NCBI GenBank assembly: GCA_015056305.1
Contig: SVGO01000006.1
Location: 1 to 50,779 of the forward strand
DNA: 50,779 bases
Source: Clostridiales bacterium
GTDB taxonomy: Bacteria > Bacillota > Clostridia > Christensenellales > Aristaeellaceae
Direction: 5' to 3'
Below the pieces are notes generated by a model. The model saw nothing but the letters and a program-made list of their open reading frames with translations, did not search any database and was not told the DNA's origin. How positions within the stretch are numbered: position 1 is the first letter of the stretch; each line of letters starts with the position of its first letter. This document shows positions 9,985 through 19,579 of the stretch, piece by piece. The position numbers were made by a program, and so were the translations under genes.

Positions 9985-10290
9985 TTAAGTTAGGGATTCG
10001 GTTCTCCTCGCTCGGCGCTCGTCGGTCCGGTCGGCTCTGACGTGCCACTGGCACGTCATTCATTCCCGACCGATTCTCATCCCCAACTCTTTTATTCCAA
10101 AATAAAAAGACCCCCACAAGGGAGATCTTTTTATTTTGGCGGAGAGTTAGGCATCGCTCTCGCGCCTCGACGGCGCTCGGTCAGCTCGGCTCTGAGGGCC
10201 CACTGGGTCCTCATTCACTACCTCGCCAGTTCGAATCCCTAACTCTTTTATGCCAAATAAAAAACCCCCCATAAAGGGGGCATTTTTGTT
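9985..10290. repeat. Two tandem tRNA-Ser 3'-end-like palindromic units, each followed by a terminator-like hairpin (minus-strand orientation)
   Basis: Minus strand: GAGTTAGGGATTCGAAC...GCCTAACTCTCCGCCA, then poly-T hairpins at ~10102-10140 and ~10255-10290; matches the 3' end of the adjacent tRNA-Ser. Confidence 0.7.
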
Positions 10291-10378
10291 TGGCGGAGAG
10301 TTAGGGATTCGAACCCTAGGAGGTTTTACCCTCACAGCATTTCGAGTGCTGCACCTTCAACCGCTCGGACAACTCTCC
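10291..10378 (-). tRNA. tRNA-Ser (anticodon CGA), CCA encoded
   Basis: GGAGAGTTGTCCGAGCGGTTGAAGGTGCAGCACTCGAAATGCTGTGAGGGTAAAACCTCCTAGGGTTCGAATCCCTAACTCTCCGCCA; anticodon loop CTCGAAA; long variable arm. Confidence 0.95.
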
Positions 10379-10446
10379 AGAAATATGGGCCTTCCAAAGA
10401 AGACCCATATATTATAAGGCAATTCGCTTCGTCCTGTCAAGCGCAA

Positions 10447-12309
10447 TTACAGCTGCGCGGCCATCTCCACGATTTCCATCGAGCGGCGGATGAACTCCGT
10501 CATCTTCTCCGCCTCCAGCGGCTGACGGGAGAGCTCCGCCAGATCGACCAGCTGACGGGTCAGCAGCAGGCTGCGCTCGTCCTTTTCGCGCTCGGCGAGC
10601 TTGCGGATCGTCTTGCTGCGCGCGTTGAGCACGACGGAATACTTCGCCGGCATGCTGAACTCGCTGCGGCCATACAGACGGCCCATATCATTGAAGCGGC
10701 GGGTCTGTTCGTCCTCGATGAGCATCAGCGGGATAGCCTCGTTGGCCAGCGGCTTCACATTTACCTCAAGATCGTCCTTACCCGCAGCCTCGCGGATCAG
10801 GCCGGTCAGCATCTCGCTGTCGATATTCTCGGCTGCTTCGTCGCTGGTCAGGCTGTCCAGCTCCGCGTCCACGCGGCAGAAGCGGAACTTGCTCTCCGCG
10901 CCCGCGCTGTATTCCATGTAGGAGACGAAGTTCACGTCGATGGCATGCTCCATCACAGCGACGTCGATGCCGCGCTCGGTAAACAGTCGGATGGCCGCAT
11001 CCTGACGCGCCGCGTCGGAGGTGTAGACCATCTTGTTTTCCAGTTTCTCCCCGTTGGCGCGCTTGTATTCCTCCAGGGTGAGCATCTTGCCTTCGGTGGT
11101 CTTGAAGAGCAGGCAGTCCTTCATGCGCTCGGCAAACTTCTCGTCGCGCATCACGCCGTACTTGATGAACGGATGGATGTCCGGCCAGAAGCCCTCGTAC
11201 GCCTCGCGCTCGGTCTTGAACATGCCGGTCAGCTTGTCGGCCACCTTCTTGGTGATATGGCTGGAGATGCGTCGGACGTAGCCGTCGTTCTGCAGGAAGG
11301 AGCGGGAGACGTTGAGCGGGAAATCCGCGCAGTCGATCACGCCCTTGAGCAGCATCAGGAACTCCGGAATGACCTCCTTGATGTTGTCGGCAACGAAGAC
11401 CTGACCGGAATAGAGCTTGATCTGGCCCTCGATGCCGCCGAACTGCTCCTTGAGCTTCGGGAAATAGAGAATACCCTTGAGCTTGAAGGGATAATCCACG
11501 TTCAGGTGAATCCAGAACAGCGGATCCTCATACTCGTGGAACACCTTGCGGTAGAACGCCTTGTAATCCTCGTCGGTGCAGTCCTGCGGGGCCTTGACGT
11601 AGAGCGGAGCCGCGTCGTTGATCGGGGTTTCGGCCTTCTCTTCGGTCTGCTCCTCCTCGCCCTCGCCGCTGACCTTCACATCCTCGTCCTTGATCTCCTT
11701 AAGGTAGATCGGATAGGCCATGAACGAGCAGTAGCGGTCAAGCACCTCGTGTACGCGCCAGTAGTTGAGGAATTCCTCCTCGGCATCGTTCACATAGAGG
11801 GTGATGGTGGTGCCGCGGGTGGTGCGGTCGCTTGCGGTCATGGTGAAGGCCATGCCGTCCTCGCTCTCCCAGCGAACAGCCTGCGCGCCCTCGCGGAAGG
11901 AGAGCGTATCGATGGTCACCTTGTCGGCGATCATGAACACGGAATAGAAGCCCAGACCAAAATGGCCGATGATGCCGCTGTTTTCCTTGTCCTCGTCCTT
12001 GGCGTATTCCTCAAGGAAGCTCTTTGCGCCGGAGAACGCCACCTGATTGATGTTTTTCTCCACTTCCTCCTGCGTCATGCCCACGCCATCGTCAATAACG
12101 CGCAGCACCTTCGCCGCCTTATCGACCTCCACGCGCACGCTGCAGCCCTCGGCCAGCCTGTAATCGACCATGCGCAGCTTGGTAATCGCGTCGCAGGCGT
12201 TGGAAATGACCTCGCGGATAAAGATGTCCTTGTCGGAATAGAGCCACTTCTTGATGATCGGCATGATATTCTGCGCGTCGATCGATACATTGCCCTGAAT
12301 CGGATTCAT
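10447..12309 (-). CDS. htpG: Molecular chaperone HtpG (Hsp90)
   Basis: IREVISNACDAITKLR, IDDGVGMTQEEVEKNINQVAFSGAKSF, IGHFGLGFYSVFMIADKV, FPLNVSRSFLQND. Confidence 0.96.
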   Translation of the reverse strand: MNPIQGNVSIDAQNIMPIIKKWLYSDKDIFIREVISNACDAITKLRMVDYRLAEGCSVRVEVDKAAKVLRVIDDGVGMTQEEVEKNINQVAFSGAKSFLEEYAKDEDKENSGIIGHFGLGFYSVFMIADKVTIDTLSFREGAQAVRWESEDGMAFTMTASDRTTRGTTITLYVNDAEEEFLNYWRVHEVLDRYCSFMAYPIYLKEIKDEDVKVSGEGEEEQTEEKAETPINDAAPLYVKAPQDCTDEDYKAFYRKVFHEYEDPLFWIHLNVDYPFKLKGILYFPKLKEQFGGIEGQIKLYSGQVFVADNIKEVIPEFLMLLKGVIDCADFPLNVSRSFLQNDGYVRRISSHITKKVADKLTGMFKTEREAYEGFWPDIHPFIKYGVMRDEKFAERMKDCLLFKTTEGKMLTLEEYKRANGEKLENKMVYTSDAARQDAAIRLFTERGIDVAVMEHAIDVNFVSYMEYSAGAESKFRFCRVDAELDSLTSDEAAENIDSEMLTGLIREAAGKDDLEVNVKPLANEAIPLMLIEDEQTRRFNDMGRLYGRSEFSMPAKYSVVLNARSKTIRKLAEREKDERSLLLTRQLVDLAELSRQPLEAEKMTEFIRRSMEIVEMAAQL

Positions 12310-12401
12310 ATCGTAAACCTCCCATAAGCATCAGAAAAATCAGGTGAAATCCTGTAACAGAAGGTATTGTAGCGCGAATGTCAGGGAATGTCAATACAAA
12401 A

Positions 12402-12428
12402 TTAGCACTCTCAGGTCGAGAGTGCTAA
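12402..12428. promoter_or_regulatory. CIRCE element (HrcA operator) upstream of htpG
   Basis: TTAGCACTC-TCAGGTCGA-GAGTGCTAA: perfect 9-9-9 CIRCE. Confidence 0.95.
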
Positions 12429-12454
12429 TTTATTCCCCTGCGGTCAGTTCCGCT

Positions 12455-12616
12455 TATCAGGCGCTTCGCGCATGGGGTACGTTGGGGATTTCAGTCCGGG
12501 GAACTCGCATAGTCGCGCAAGCGCTCCTTGCGATTCCCGACGCTCCGCCTGCCTGTTTCGCCCACCGGGCGCGGCAGGCTACGGTCCCCCAAACCCCTTC
12601 TTCGCTTCGCGCCTTT
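12455..12616. repeat. Dispersed intergenic repeat ('TTCTTCGCTTCGCGC' family)
   Basis: Shares CCGGGGAACTCGCATAGTCGCG...GCGGCAGGCTnnnGTCCCC...CTTCTTCGCTTCGCG with 19310-19566; related short copies at ~2318-2385, 8160-8232, 14447-14520, 50705-50779. Confidence 0.85.
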
Positions 12617-12625
12617 ATAAGATTT

Positions 12626-14038
12626 TTATTTCTTCTCCGCCTCACGCAGAGAGCCCGTGACCATCTTCGTCAGCGCGAAGAGCGCGATCACGTTGGGAAT
12701 GACCATCAGATAATTGAACGCGTCCGTCAGCTCCCACACCAGATCATTGCTCATGACCGTGCCCAGGAAGATGAACACCAGCGCGATCAGCATATACACG
12801 CGCGTCGACTTCATCGCGTTCTTCTCGCCAAACAGCCAGACCGCGTTCACCTTGCCGAACAGATTCCAGCTCAGGATCGTCGAGAACGCGAAGAAGAACA
12901 GACACAGCGCCACGAAAATCGCGCCCACGCTGCTGCCGAATACCGTGCCGAACGCCGTCTGCGCCAGGTTCGCCTTGTTGATCGTCGTCTGCGCAGCCGC
13001 CGCGCCGCAGCTATGGAGCGGGCCGTCCGCGGTATACAGGGTCGAGATGATTACCAGCGCGTTGAGCGTCAGCACGACGAACGTATCGATGAACACGCCC
13101 GCCATCGCGACGACGCCCTGCTCGTGCGGATGGGCGACGTTCGCCTGCGCATGCGCGTGCGGCGTAGAACCCATGCCCGCCTCATTAGAGAACAGGCCGC
13201 GCTTGGCGCCCTGGCTGATGGCGCTCTTGAGCGCCGCGCCGAACGCACCGCCGATGATCGCCTGCGGCTGGAACGCATATTTGAAGATCATGCCGAACGT
13301 CGCCGGCAGATACGTGATGCGCGCAATGAGCACGATCACGCCGCCCACGAGAAAGACGCCCGCCATCATCGGCACCAGCTTCTCGCACACGGCCGCCAGA
13401 CGCTGCTCGCCGCCCAGGAAGATGAAGCCGCAGATCACCACAAGGATCACGCCCATGATCCACGATGGGATGCCGAACGCGGTTTCAAACGTAGAGCCGA
13501 TGGCATTGGTCTGCACCAGATTGCCCATGAAGCCCAGCGCCAGCACCGCACTGACCGCAAAGAACACCGCGAGGAACCGGCCGAAGCCGCCCCTGAACGC
13601 GGTCGTGATGTAATACACCGGGCCGCCGTAGATGTGGCCGTCGCGGATGACGCGGGTCTTCTGCGCCAGCGTCGCCTCGGCATAGATCGTCGCCATGCCG
13701 AAGAACGCGATCACCCACATCCAGAAGATCGCGCCCGGGCCGCCGGTCAGGATCGCGCCGGACGCGCCGACGATGTTGCCCGTGCCGACCTGCGCGGCAA
13801 TCGCCGTGGCCAGGGCCTGGAAAGAGCTCATGCCGCTTTCCTGCCTGCCGCCCTTCAGGGACAGATTGCCAAAGACCCTGCCCATGCCCTCCTTGAAGCA
13901 GCGGATCTGGACAAAGCGGGTCTTGATCGAATACCATAGGCCGACCGCAACCAGCAGCACAACGAGCACATAGCTGGAAAGGTAGTTATTGAAATTGGCA
14001 ACGACCGGATAAATCGCCGCCTCGAGAGACGCCATCAT
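12626..14038 (-). CDS. Sodium:alanine/glycine symporter family (AGCS) amino acid carrier
   Basis: TRFVQIRCFKEGMGRVFG, SSFQALATAIAAQVGTGNIVGASGAILTGGPGAIFWMWV, FSNEAGMGSTPHAHAQANVAHPHEQG. Start MMASLEAAIYP; the N-terminal ORF extension covers riboswitch leader. Confidence 0.92.
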   Translation of the reverse strand: MMASLEAAIYPVVANFNNYLSSYVLVVLLVAVGLWYSIKTRFVQIRCFKEGMGRVFGNLSLKGGRQESGMSSFQALATAIAAQVGTGNIVGASGAILTGGPGAIFWMWVIAFFGMATIYAEATLAQKTRVIRDGHIYGGPVYYITTAFRGGFGRFLAVFFAVSAVLALGFMGNLVQTNAIGSTFETAFGIPSWIMGVILVVICGFIFLGGEQRLAAVCEKLVPMMAGVFLVGGVIVLIARITYLPATFGMIFKYAFQPQAIIGGAFGAALKSAISQGAKRGLFSNEAGMGSTPHAHAQANVAHPHEQGVVAMAGVFIDTFVVLTLNALVIISTLYTADGPLHSCGAAAAQTTINKANLAQTAFGTVFGSSVGAIFVALCLFFFAFSTILSWNLFGKVNAVWLFGEKNAMKSTRVYMLIALVFIFLGTVMSNDLVWELTDAFNYLMVIPNVIALFALTKMVTGSLREAEKK

Positions 14039-14060
14039 GTTTTCTGTTTCTCCTTCCCGT

Positions 14061-14094
14061 AAAACAAAAGAGCAGCCGAATTCATCAGCTGCCC
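14061..14094 (-). terminator. Terminator-like hairpin between glycine riboswitch and AGCS gene (candidate expression platform)
   Basis: Minus strand GGGGCAGCTGATGAATTCGGCTGCTCTTTTGTTTT. Confidence 0.65.
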
Positions 14095-14134
14095 CGGAAA
14101 AGAAAGCACACAGAACGCCAAGACGCATGTCTTC

Positions 14135-14325
14135 GCGCTCCTTCTCTGTCCTTTTACCTGAGAGATTCGTCCGGACCTGATCAGCATCGGGCCGGATTTG
14201 CACCTTCGGTACCTCACTGAAGAGGCTTCTCCAGAGCTACATCCATTCTTAGTCCCTGTCCGCCATGCGGACGCCTGAGAGTTTTACTCCTTCGGCAGGC
14301 TTTCGCCGCTTTCCTAAGAACTTCT
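14135..14325 (-). ncRNA. Tandem glycine riboswitch (two aptamers)
   Basis: Minus strand: GGCGAAAGCCTGCCGAAGGAGTAAAACTCTCAGGCG...GGACAGGGACTAAGAA then CTCTGGAGAAGCC...TACCGAAGGTGCAAATCC...ATCTCTCAGGTAAAAGGACAGAG. Confidence 0.93.
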
Positions 14326-14572
14326 ATTGCAGTATATGGAATTGCACGGTTATCACCATATCATGTCCATATCCGTTTGTCAATCGATGATATAAAGAAA
14401 ACGTTCGGTAATTTATCCGAACGTTTCATACTATTCTGAAATTAAACCTGCGCGAAGCGAAGAAGGGAGTTTGAGGGGCGATGCCCCTCAAGCGGGTTTG
14501 GGCGGCAGCCCAACGTATCCTTAGGTGCACTTAATGCAAACCCATTTGAAATCAGTATCAGTAAGAATATAA

Positions 14573-15874
14573 TCAATGGGTAATGGTATTGATGAAGTGC
14601 GTCTCCGTCTTGGAATACATGATGCGCTGCGCATGATACAGGCCATAGTAGCCCGAGAGCATGTAGCTCACCGCGACGGTCGTCAGGTAATACGGCATGC
14701 CGGCAAAGCCGAAGAGCTCAAAGGAGATCAGCAGAGACGTGATCGGGCAGTTGGTCACGCCGCAGAACACGCCAATCATACCCATCGCCGCCGCCAGCGA
14801 CACATCAAACCCGAACGCCGGCGCAAGCACGCAGCCCAGCGCCGCGCCGATGGTCAGCGACGGCACGATCTCGCCGCCCTTGAAGCCCGCGCCGATGGTC
14901 AGCGCGGTGAATATCATCTTGAGCAGGAAGGCAAACGGCTCCGTCTCCCCCTCATGGAAGATGTGCTCGATGATGCCCATGCCGCTGCCCAGATACATGT
15001 CGCTGCCAAGCAATCCGCACAGCACCAGGATCATACAGCCGGAGGCGAAGATCTTCACATACGCGTTCCTCAGATGATGCGCCAGCAGATGCTCCACCTG
15101 ATGCATGATCATGCAGAACACGATACTGCACACGCCAAAGAGCGCGCCCATGAGCACCGTCTTAAAGAACAGCGCCGCAGCAAACTCCGGCACGGCAGCA
15201 ACCGGGAAGACCTCCGGCGGCATCCGCAAAAATTCCGCCACGAAATGCGCGATCATCGACGCCGTGACGCAGGGCACCAGCGCGCTGTAATGCATGATGC
15301 CGACGCTGATGACCTCCAGAGAGAAGATCGTCGCCGCCAGCGGCGTGCCAAAAAGCGCCGAGAAGCCCGCGCTCATGCCGCACATGACGATGATGTGCTG
15401 GTCGTTCTGGTTGAGCCTAAACTTCTTGCCCATCCTGTTGGCGATGCTGCCGCCGAGCTGGATCGCCGCGCCCTCGCGTCCGGCGGAGCCGCCGAACAGA
15501 TGCGTGATCACCGTGGTAATGAAGATCAGCGGCGCCATGCGGAAGGGAATGCCCGTGGAGGAATGGATCGAGGCGATGACCATGTTCGTGCCGCGGTCGT
15601 CCTGATCCTTGAAATAGCGATACAGGAAAACAATCAGCAATCCCGCAAACGGCAGGCCGAGGATGATCATGGGATGCGCCGCGCGGAAATTGTTGACCGC
15701 GATGAGCGTATGGCCGAATGCCGACGCAATGGCGCCGACGATCACGCCGACCAGAGAGGCGATCGCCAGCCACTTGATGAGCACCTTCGAGGAGAAGACG
15801 CTCGAGGTGACGTAGTGCTTGGCAATGGCTTTGGATTTTTCAGTAATCAGCATGGAAGACCTCTTGCTTTTCAT
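14573..15874 (-). CDS. ClC-family anion channel/transporter
   Basis: GGSAGREGAAIQLGGSIANRMGKKF, MSAGFSALFGTPLAATIFSLEV, GAGFKGGEIVPSLTIGAALG. Confidence 0.88.
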   Translation of the reverse strand: MKSKRSSMLITEKSKAIAKHYVTSSVFSSKVLIKWLAIASLVGVIVGAIASAFGHTLIAVNNFRAAHPMIILGLPFAGLLIVFLYRYFKDQDDRGTNMVIASIHSSTGIPFRMAPLIFITTVITHLFGGSAGREGAAIQLGGSIANRMGKKFRLNQNDQHIIVMCGMSAGFSALFGTPLAATIFSLEVISVGIMHYSALVPCVTASMIAHFVAEFLRMPPEVFPVAAVPEFAAALFFKTVLMGALFGVCSIVFCMIMHQVEHLLAHHLRNAYVKIFASGCMILVLCGLLGSDMYLGSGMGIIEHIFHEGETEPFAFLLKMIFTALTIGAGFKGGEIVPSLTIGAALGCVLAPAFGFDVSLAAAMGMIGVFCGVTNCPITSLLISFELFGFAGMPYYLTTVAVSYMLSGYYGLYHAQRIMYSKTETHFINTITH

Positions 15875-15952
15875 ATGTATGTAAAATAAACAACAGCGCT
15901 ATTATAGCCCCGCGCGGCAAAAAAAGGAATGGCTAAATCGCACAAATCCGCG

Positions 15953-17095
15953 TCAGGCTTTCAGCTTTTTCAGGCTCATCACAGACGGAATCACCGCAAT
16001 GAGCGCGCAGAGCGTGACCATCGCGCTTACGCCGAAGCGATCCACGATCGCGCCCGCGCACATCAGGCTGATCACGCCGGAGAAGCTGGAAAACACCGCG
16101 TCGGAGAGATTATGGCCCAGATTGCGCAGGTCCTCGCTGACGAACCGCTCCGTCACCTCGCGCATCGTCACCAGCAGCACACCGTAGGCCACATTGTAAA
16201 AGAAGCTGCCGGCAAAGATCATCGCAGGCGACGCGGCAAAGCGCACCAGCAGAATCGTCGTCAGCGGCAAAAACGCCATCGCCATAAAGCGAATGCGCAG
16301 CGAGAGCAGCGCAAGCAGTCCCGCCATCGCAATAAAGGGCACCTGCGTCAGCGCGCTGACGAACGAATCCAATCCGACATGCGACACGTCGCCGCCCACG
16401 TTTTCCAGCAGGACGATCTTCAGGTTATTGACCGGCGCAATCGCCAGGCCGATCAGAAACAGCAGCACGATCAACCGGCGATACGGCGCGCTGGCAAAGA
16501 GCCGCTTCACGTCCTTCGCGCTCAGGTGCGTCTGCGGAGCGGCGAGCGAATGCGCATCCGGCGCCGCGGCGGCGCACAGGAGCATCAGCAGCATGAATCC
16601 CGTCGCGCACACAGGCATGACCCGATAGCCGAAGCAGCTGATGAGCCTGCCCATGCCCGCGCAGATCACCGCATAAAACAGCGACGGCATGCTGCGGATT
16701 TTGCCGTATATCCCCTGATCGTGGTCATAATGGGAGAGCACCCACGCATCGACATTCGCGCCCTGCGGCTGGAAAAAGAAGCCCAGCAGTGGATAGCACA
16801 CAGAGAGAACCGGCACGTTTCCGGCATGGAAATAGATGATCAGCGTGAGCGCATAGACCACAAGCATGCAGGGAATGAACACGCGCTTGTTGGTCTGATA
16901 TCGGTCGCACATGCCGCCGAAGATCACCGAGCCCATGAACGCGCACATAAGAAAACCCGACAGCAGCAGGCTGACGGTCGTATTGCTCACGCCGCAGCTG
17001 AGCATATAGGCCGAGGCAAAGGCGATAAACGAGGCATGGAAACCCCAGAACATGATTTCCAGAGCGGAAAAGAGCGCAAAAAACTTTCGATTCAT
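15953..17095 (-). CDS. MFS transporter
   Basis: 380 aa multi-TM ORF with the MFS loop motif GSVIFGGMCDRYQTNKRVFIP. Confidence 0.8.
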   Translation of the reverse strand: MNRKFFALFSALEIMFWGFHASFIAFASAYMLSCGVSNTTVSLLLSGFLMCAFMGSVIFGGMCDRYQTNKRVFIPCMLVVYALTLIIYFHAGNVPVLSVCYPLLGFFFQPQGANVDAWVLSHYDHDQGIYGKIRSMPSLFYAVICAGMGRLISCFGYRVMPVCATGFMLLMLLCAAAAPDAHSLAAPQTHLSAKDVKRLFASAPYRRLIVLLFLIGLAIAPVNNLKIVLLENVGGDVSHVGLDSFVSALTQVPFIAMAGLLALLSLRIRFMAMAFLPLTTILLVRFAASPAMIFAGSFFYNVAYGVLLVTMREVTERFVSEDLRNLGHNLSDAVFSSFSGVISLMCAGAIVDRFGVSAMVTLCALIAVIPSVMSLKKLKA

Positions 17096-17200
17096 ATGAT
17101 CCTTTTTTCTTCCTTCGCTGATGAATTGATGAGCGTTGATTTTATTCTTCTGTAAACGCCGTTTTCCTTCCTGTTTTTTCAGGCAAAGAAAGAAAACTGA

Positions 17201-17231
17201 AAAAGCCGGACTGACATGCAGTCCGGCTTTT
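17201..17231. terminator. Bidirectional terminator-like hairpin
   Basis: AAAAGCCGGACTGACATGCAGTCCGGCTTTT. Confidence 0.7.
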
Positions 17232-17292
17232 GATCGCTATTCGCACTGCCTATACAGCGCACCCCTGTTTCTGCTTGATAAATTGGAATTGG

Positions 17293-17714
17293 TCAATCCG
17301 TTTTTTCAAATGAAACAAACTCAATTTGAAGATGGTTTTTCTTGTGTCGGGAAATAGAAAGCATCAGTTCGTAATTCTCTATTGTGCCATCCTCATTTAC
17401 ACATTGGAATTTCATTACCCCTTCCCCCTCCGATAAAGCAATTATGTGGAATTCTGAAACAGTTTCAGTTTCAACATCATAATCGCTTGCATAGCACTCA
17501 GCGGTCTGCGTAATTGACCATTTTTTGCTATTGTTATCATTATTCAAATCTAATACTAGTGAACCACCATCACCACACATTGCTGAGTAATTCTCACCAT
17601 CAACTTCAAATGTTTTTGGCTTATATGGCTGATGAAGGACAAGCGCCGCTACAGCAACGATGACAATTAATGCAATGACCCAAATTATAGATAATTTCTT
17701 TTTCATAGGCATAA
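17293..17714 (-). CDS. Hypothetical single-TM protein
   Basis: MPMKKKLSIIWVIALIVIVAVAALVLHQPYKPKTFEVDGENYSAMCGDGGSL; AGGGGTTATG upstream; lower GC than neighbours. Confidence 0.65.
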
Positions 17715-17826
17715 CCCCTTTATCAAATTCAAGTTTACCGGCCTGTTTATTCACATACTATCACACGAAAGTCAATACCACAAGAACAGTCACAGCAGAT
17801 TTGCCTGCCGTGACTGTCAGCTGTTT

Positions 17827-17860
17827 GAAAAAACCCCACCGGTCTCCCGGCGGGGCTTTG
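17827..17860 (-). terminator. Rho-independent terminator
   Basis: Minus strand AAAGCCCCGCCGGGAGACCGGTGGGGTTTTTTC after the 17865 stop. Confidence 0.8.
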
Positions 17861-17864
17861 TGTG

Positions 17865-19142
17865 TTATTTTTCGTCCTTCTCGGCCTTGTCGCCCACGGG
17901 ATTCTCCCTCAGGCGAACCTCGAGCACGCGGCGGTGCGCCGCGCGGGTCACCTCGCCGTCGTAGCGGTCGATGGTGAACTTATCGCCGACCTTGGGCAGG
18001 CGGCTGGTCGCCTCCTGCACCAGACCGCTGACGGTCATGGAGGAAATCTCCTCGTCCTCGGGGATGGAGAGCTCCTCATACAGGTCCGCAACGCTCGCCG
18101 AGCCGGCAACCAGCCAGCTGCCGTCCGCCTGCTGTCGGAATTCCTCGATCGCCTCGTCGTGCTCATCCCAGATTTCGCCGACAAGCTCCTCGATGATATC
18201 CTCCAGCGTCACGATGCCGGACGTGCCGCCGTATTCATCGACGACGACGGCCAGATGATGCTGCTCCTCCTTGAGCTGGCGAAGCAGCTCGGAGATCTGC
18301 GTAGTCTTGGTGGTATACATCGCCGCGCCGAGAATCTTGGAGATGTCCGTCTGCTTCTTGCGCAGGGCGGCATGGAAGTCCTTCTCGTGGATGACGCCGA
18401 TGATGTTGTCTATGGTTTCATGGTAGACGGGCAGGCGGGAATAGCCGCTCGTTTCAAACGTCAGCGCCAGCTCCTCCATCGTGTCCTCGTCCGAGACGGC
18501 GACCACGTCCACGCGCGGGGTCAGAATCTGGCCAACCTCCACGTCGTCAAACTCGATCGCGCTGCGGATGAGCTCGCTCTCGTGATCGGTGAGCTCGCCG
18601 TCGCTCTCCGCCTCGCCGACCATCGTCAGCAGCTCCGCGTCGGTGACAACGTCGATCTCGCCGCCGCCGAAGAAGCGGGAGATGAGCTTCTTCCACGCGC
18701 CAAACAGGAAATTCAGCGGCGTGAAGAGCACAATGAGCAGATTCAGCACCGGGGCGCTGAAGATCGCGAACTTCTCGGGCATCTCCTTGGCCAGGCTCTT
18801 GGGCGTGATCTCGCCGAAGATGAGCACGACGATCGTGATCACCGCCGTGGATACCGTCGGGCCGTAGCTTCCGCCGAGCAGGCGGGTAAACAGAACCGTG
18901 CCCAGAGAGGACATGGTGATATTGACAATGTTGTTGCCGATGAGGATCGTGGACAGGAGGCTGTCATAGCGCTTGGACAGCGCAAGCACCTTCCTGGCCT
19001 GAGCGTCACCGGATTCGGCGCGGCTCTTGAGGCGGATCTGATTCAGCGAGGAATACGCGGTTTCGGACGCGGAGAAAAAGGCCGACATAAAGACCAGAAT
19101 CACCAGCGTAACCAGCATAACCGTACTACTGCCATCGTCCAT
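17865..19142 (-). CDS. HlyC/CorC-family (CNNM domain + CBS pair + CorC_HlyC) transporter
   Basis: FSASETAYSSLNQIRLKSRAESGDAQARKVL, ILTPRVDVVAVSDEDTMEE, HLAVVVDEYGGTSGIVTLEDIIEELVGEIWDEHD; start MDDGSSTVMLV inferred. Confidence 0.93.
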   Translation of the reverse strand: MDDGSSTVMLVTLVILVFMSAFFSASETAYSSLNQIRLKSRAESGDAQARKVLALSKRYDSLLSTILIGNNIVNITMSSLGTVLFTRLLGGSYGPTVSTAVITIVVLIFGEITPKSLAKEMPEKFAIFSAPVLNLLIVLFTPLNFLFGAWKKLISRFFGGGEIDVVTDAELLTMVGEAESDGELTDHESELIRSAIEFDDVEVGQILTPRVDVVAVSDEDTMEELALTFETSGYSRLPVYHETIDNIIGVIHEKDFHAALRKKQTDISKILGAAMYTTKTTQISELLRQLKEEQHHLAVVVDEYGGTSGIVTLEDIIEELVGEIWDEHDEAIEEFRQQADGSWLVAGSASVADLYEELSIPEDEEISSMTVSGLVQEATSRLPKVGDKFTIDRYDGEVTRAAHRRVLEVRLRENPVGDKAEKDEK

Positions 19143-19309
19143 GGGGAAACTTTCAACTCTGCTTTCTGTGTGGATTCTGATATCCTGCGGATCTTTCCGC
19201 AGAAATATCATTGGTATATCATACCATGTTTTGTTCCGATTTGCAACAAAGCCAAAGGATCTTCACGTCTGACCCGGACGCTTTCTTCTTCGAGCAGAGC
19301 CTCTGACAC

Positions 19310-19566
19310 AGGGGATACGTTGGGCTGCAATTGATAAACCCTCAAACCTATACAATAACCGTCCGGGGAACTCGCATAGTCGCGATGTTCCATCGCTCCT
19401 TGCGATTCCCGACGTTCCGCCTGCCTGTTTCGGTCCAGGAACAGTAATGGTCGCGCAAGCGCTCCCTTACAGTTCCGATCTCCATCTCGCTGTTTCGCCC
19501 ACTGGGCGCGCGAGATTCCGATCCCACTGGGCGCGGCAGGCTCCAGTCCCCTTCTTCGCTTCGCGG
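19310..19566. repeat. Dispersed intergenic repeat, expanded copy
   Basis: Same family as 12455-12616, with additional internally reiterated sub-blocks (GGGCGCG...GATTCCGATCCCACTGGGCGCGGCAGGC). Confidence 0.8.
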
Positions 19567-19579
19567 CGGTTTTAAGTGA

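Noticed and set aside
14039-14203. N-terminal extension of the AGCS ORF (MQIRPDADQVRTNLSGKRTEKEREDMRLG...)
   Set aside because: Translation of the glycine riboswitch and terminator leader.
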